64,000 bases of DNA from a virus. Below, piece by piece: positions 61,882 to 64,000 of this stretch. The stretch spans positions 1 through 64,000 of the IMG/VR virus record IMGVR_UViG_3300028800_000006, one strand, 5' to 3'. Both the position numbers and the translations under genes were made by a program. The notes below the pieces were generated by a model. It saw nothing but the letters and a program-made list of their open reading frames with translations. It made no database searches and was not told the DNA's origin. The first letter of the stretch is position 1, and the number at the start of each line of letters is the position of its first letter.

Positions 61882-64000
61882 CTAAGTGCTCACGAACTTC
61901 ATGTACGGGAGCACGCTCAGGTTGCCCGTCAGCCCAGACAACGCGAGCGTCGATGGCAGCGTGGTGGTGACCCCCGTGAACACGCCCATGCCCATCAGCC
62001 ACGGCGCGCCAGACATCCCGGCGAGGTTGGTGCCGGTCGAGAAGGCCGACGAGTTCGACCCGAGCGGAGCGAGATTGGTCATCGTGATCTGGTTGCCCAG
62101 CCACGCGAGGTAGCTGCCGACTGCATTGGAACTGGACGACCCGCGAGCGAACAGGCCCAGCCAATACTCGCCCGGCTGCAGCAGCGTGTTCACCGGGAAC
62201 TGGACCCGCGCCAGCATGGACGACGAGATGCTGTTGTCCGTGCGGGTGTACGTGCCCGTGCTGTATCCCGAGTAGGCCGACGTCAGCGGCTGGTTCACGG
62301 TCGCCGAGCCGTTGTTGTACGTGACCGAGACACCGAACGACGTGCTGGCGACGACGCTCAGCGTGGTGCTGTTGGCGCCTGTCCCGCGCGAGTAGATCCC
62401 GAAAGCATGCGTCACCGACTGCTGGCCACTGACGGCGCCAACGGTCGAGAACTGCGCCTGCGCCACGAGATCCAGGAAGCCAGCGCTGACCGGTGCATGG
62501 ATCTCGAATGGGAAGAACGAGCAGCTGCCCGTCGTGCCAGAGTTCGCCGTGAGCACAGTCGTGCTGGCATTCACGATCGGGTAAGGCTCGTAGGTAGACA
62601 GCGTCGACTGCGCTGGCGCGCCGATCGAGATCGTGCTGCCATTCGTCGAGATCGAGACGGCCCCAGTGGCGGAGAGGCTCGACGTAGCCGGCGCTGACAC
62701 CTGGATGGAGCTGTTCGAGTAGCCCACCGTGAGCGCGCCCAGGCCGTTGAACGACATCGCGGACAGCGCAAGCGTCGTCGAGCTGTTCTGCGTGGTGTTG
62801 CCGAGCGCGTAGAAGCCTCCTGTGGTCGCGCCGCCGCCCGCACCGCCTGAGATGACCAGCGCATTGCCGCTGTATCCCACCGACACACCGCCCGCCCCTG
62901 AGAACGACATCGTGCGGGCATCGAACGTGCTGCTCGACGACTGCCCAGTGGTGTTGCCGATCGCGTAGCGGCCTTCCGTCTGGTTCGACTGCGCAAACGT
63001 CGCTGTTCCCGTGATCGTCGAGCCGTTCAGCCCAAAGCTCACGTTGTTCGAATTCGAGAACACGGCGGACGCGAGGTTTCCACTCGTCGTGCCTGCGGAG
63101 AAGTTCACGGATCCAGCACCGCCCCCTGCGACAGACGCCGTCACGGTCGAGCCGTTCAGCCCAAAGCTCACGCCGTTGCTGTTCGAGAAGACCCATGCCG
63201 TGCCGAGATTCGAGGTGGTACCGGCGCTGAGGTTGATGTTGTTGGAGATCGAGACGGTCGATCCGTTCGTCGAGATCGAGATGCCGCCCACCCCGACGAT
63301 GCTCGACGTACCCGGCGCAGACGCCTGGATGGACCCGTTCGAGTAGCCCATCGTCATGCCGCCCAGCGCGTTGAACGACAGGGCCGACGCATTCAGCGCA
63401 GTGGAGCTGTTCTGCGTGGTGTTGCCGAGAGCGAAGAGACTGAGGCTCGCTGCGCCGGACGGCCCCGTAGCTCCGGTGGCACCGCCAGCACCAGTGGCTC
63501 CGGTGGCTCCAGTCCCTGCCGGACCGGTCGCGCCCGTGGCCCCTGCTGTGCCTGCGCCTGTGGCGCCCGTGGCTCCTGCAGTCCCTGCCGGTCCCGTGGC
63601 GCCGGTCGCGCCCGAGGCTCCCCCGCCAGGCCCTGTTGCCCCCGCCGGGCCGGTCGCACCTGTTGCACCAGATCCCGTCGCGCCAGCAGGCCCGGTCGCA
63701 CCCGTTGCCCCACCCGTGCCCGTGGCACCGGTCGCGCCAGCACCAGTCGCGCCGGCCGGGCCAGTGGCTCCGGTCGCTCCAGCCGTTCCTGTAGCTCCGG
63801 TGGCACCCGATCCCGTCGCTCCAGCCGGTCCCGTAGCTCCGGTGGCGCCCGAGGCCCCGGCGGCACCGCCCGCTCCGGTCGCGCCCGTCGCGCCGCCCGG
63901 TGAGCCCGCAGGCCCTGTCGCGCCAGTGGCCCCCGAGGCCCCGCCACCTCCACCCCCTCCGCCGCCGGCAATCACGGCCGTCACCAGGCCGTTGACGGCG
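61882..64000 (-). CDS. Collagen-like fibre protein, 5' end beyond the window
   Basis: At least 700 residues. A frame continues in phase from the GTG at 63984 to the window edge ([14 protein letters not shown]), so the true start is probably outside. After a Gly9 run come about 155 residues of Gly-X-Y triplets (mostly GAT, GPA), then about 350 residues of repeated beta units such as [20 protein letters not shown] and [14 protein letters not shown], then a C-terminal domain. This is a trimeric receptor-binding fibre: collagen triple helix, beta-prism/helix shaft, tip. Thr in the Y position is a plausible glycosylation target for the nearby transferases. Confidence 0.85.
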   Translation of the reverse strand, partial: AVNGLVTAVIAGGGGGGGGGASGATGATGPAGSPGGATGATGAGGAAGASGATGATGPAGATGSGATGATGTAGATGATGPAGATGAGATGATGTGGATGATGPAGATGSGATGATGPAGATGPGGGASGATGATGPAGTAGATGATGAGTAGATGATGPAGTGATGATGAGGATGATGPSGAASLSLFALGNTTQNSSTALNASALSFNALGGMTMGYSNGSIQASAPGTSSIVGVGGISISTNGSTVSISNNINLSAGTTSNLGTAWVFSNSNGVSFGLNGSTVTASVAGGGAGSVNFSAGTTSGNLASAVFSNSNNVSFGLNGSTITGTATFAQSNQTEGRYAIGNTTGQSSSSTFDARTMSFSGAGGVSVGYSGNALVISGGAGGGATTGGFYALGNTTQNSSTTLALSAMSFNGLGALTVGYSNSSIQVSAPATSSLSATGAVSISTNGSTISIGAPAQSTLSTYEPYPIVNASTTVLTANSGTTGSCSFFPFEIHAPVSAGFLDLVAQAQFSTVGAVSGQQSVTHAFGIYSRGTGANSTTLSVVASTSFGVSVTYNNGSATVNQPLTSAYSGYSTGTYTRTDNSISSSMLARVQFPVNTLLQPGEYWLGLFARGSSSSNAVGSYLAWLGNQITMTNLAPLGSNSSAFSTGTNLAGMSGAPWLMGMGVFTGVTTTLPSTLALSGLTGNLSVLPYMKFVST
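63455..63955 (-). repeat. Gly-X-Y collagen-like coding repeat
   Basis: About 55 tandem nine-base units encoding Gly-Ala-Thr and Gly-Pro-Ala with occasional Gly-Ser-Gly breaks. Low complexity at DNA level, prone to length variation by slippage or recombination. Encodes the triple-helical segment of the fibre. Confidence 0.85.

Noticed and set aside
61787-63196. A 469-codon frame overlapping the fibre and LamG-like genes on the same strand
   Set aside because: Out-of-phase reading of low-complexity repeat DNA; Arg-rich and without domain signals, while the in-phase fibre frame is coherent.
63455-63955. Tandem nine-base repeats as a CRISPR or satellite array
   Set aside because: They are in-frame Gly-X-Y codons of a collagen-like protein with no unique spacers.
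1-64000. tRNA or rRNA genes
   Set aside because: No cloverleaf with a GGTTCGAATC-type T-arm and 3' acceptor pairing was found by eye on either strand. A tRNAscan-type search would be needed to exclude a divergent tRNA.

Overview
The window reads as a high-GC, densely packed double-stranded DNA bacteriophage (or phage-like plasmid) genome segment. Genes are short, frequently overlap by 1-4 bases (ATGA/GTGA junctions), lie in alternating single-strand blocks, and encode a nearly complete phage replication set. The window cuts genes at both ends: a glutamine-rich coiled-coil protein on the left and a collagen-like fibre on the right. The genome is therefore larger than 64 kb, or circular and opened here. 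The host cannot be named. A candidate outer-membrane lipoprotein and LPS-type glycosyltransferases hint at a diderm host, while many leaderless-type promoters recall phyla where leaderless mRNAs are common.

Layout. 1-5 kb: a left-edge protein, small membrane proteins, a leftward cluster of seven related ~80-residue proteins, and an XRE repressor-like gene facing an AT-rich control region (4988-5227). 5.2-9.9 kb (+): a HerA/FtsK-type ATPase, a sigma-70-like factor and small proteins. 9.8-14 kb (-): a DnaA domain IV protein, an HNH-AP2 endonuclease, queE, queC, a DpdA-like transglycosylase and a DUF3987 protein; together these imply 7-deazaguanine modification of the phage DNA. 14-32.8 kb (+): the replication and nucleotide block, with SNF2-like helicase, two DEDD exonucleases, PD-(D/E)XK nuclease, ParB-like protein, Sak4-like ATPase with an SSB-like protein, family A DNA polymerase fused to a UDG-like domain and bracketed by HNH genes, RecD/Dda-like helicase, primase, thymidylate kinase, a broken DUF4406-like gene and ThyX.

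32.8-47.7 kb holds many small beta-rich or single-pass membrane proteins, a lytic transglycosylase, a peptidoglycan-binding membrane protein, a DNA methyltransferase, a thioredoxin, a glycosyltransferase, a papain-like protein and a GH25 lysozyme. No terminase, portal, HK97-type capsid or tape measure is recognisable in the window. With the HerA-type ATPase and at least ten tail-anchored proteins, this raises the possibility of a large tailless, membrane-containing phage. That is an inference, because part of the genome is missing. 47.7-53.3 kb (-): zinc-rich small proteins and a compact tyrosine recombinase. 53.4-56.7 kb (+): small early-type genes with four more members of the 80-residue family, then a glycosyltransferase. 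56.7-64 kb (-): glycosyltransferases, a methyltransferase, a signal-peptide beta-helix protein, a LamG-like protein and the collagen-like fibre.

Three window-wide patterns stand out. (1) At least 15 copies of a small protein family share a C-terminal EGxxWIRGHH...ALxAxxxL motif. (2) There is a uniform promoter type TTGACN-N18-TANNNT, usually only 6-10 bases before the start codon and often with the upstream gene's stop codon inside the -35 box. (3) A 16-bp palindrome, TGCTAGTTAACTGGCA, recurs at five gene boundaries and could be a phage-wide operator. All functional calls come from reading motifs by eye; no database search was run.
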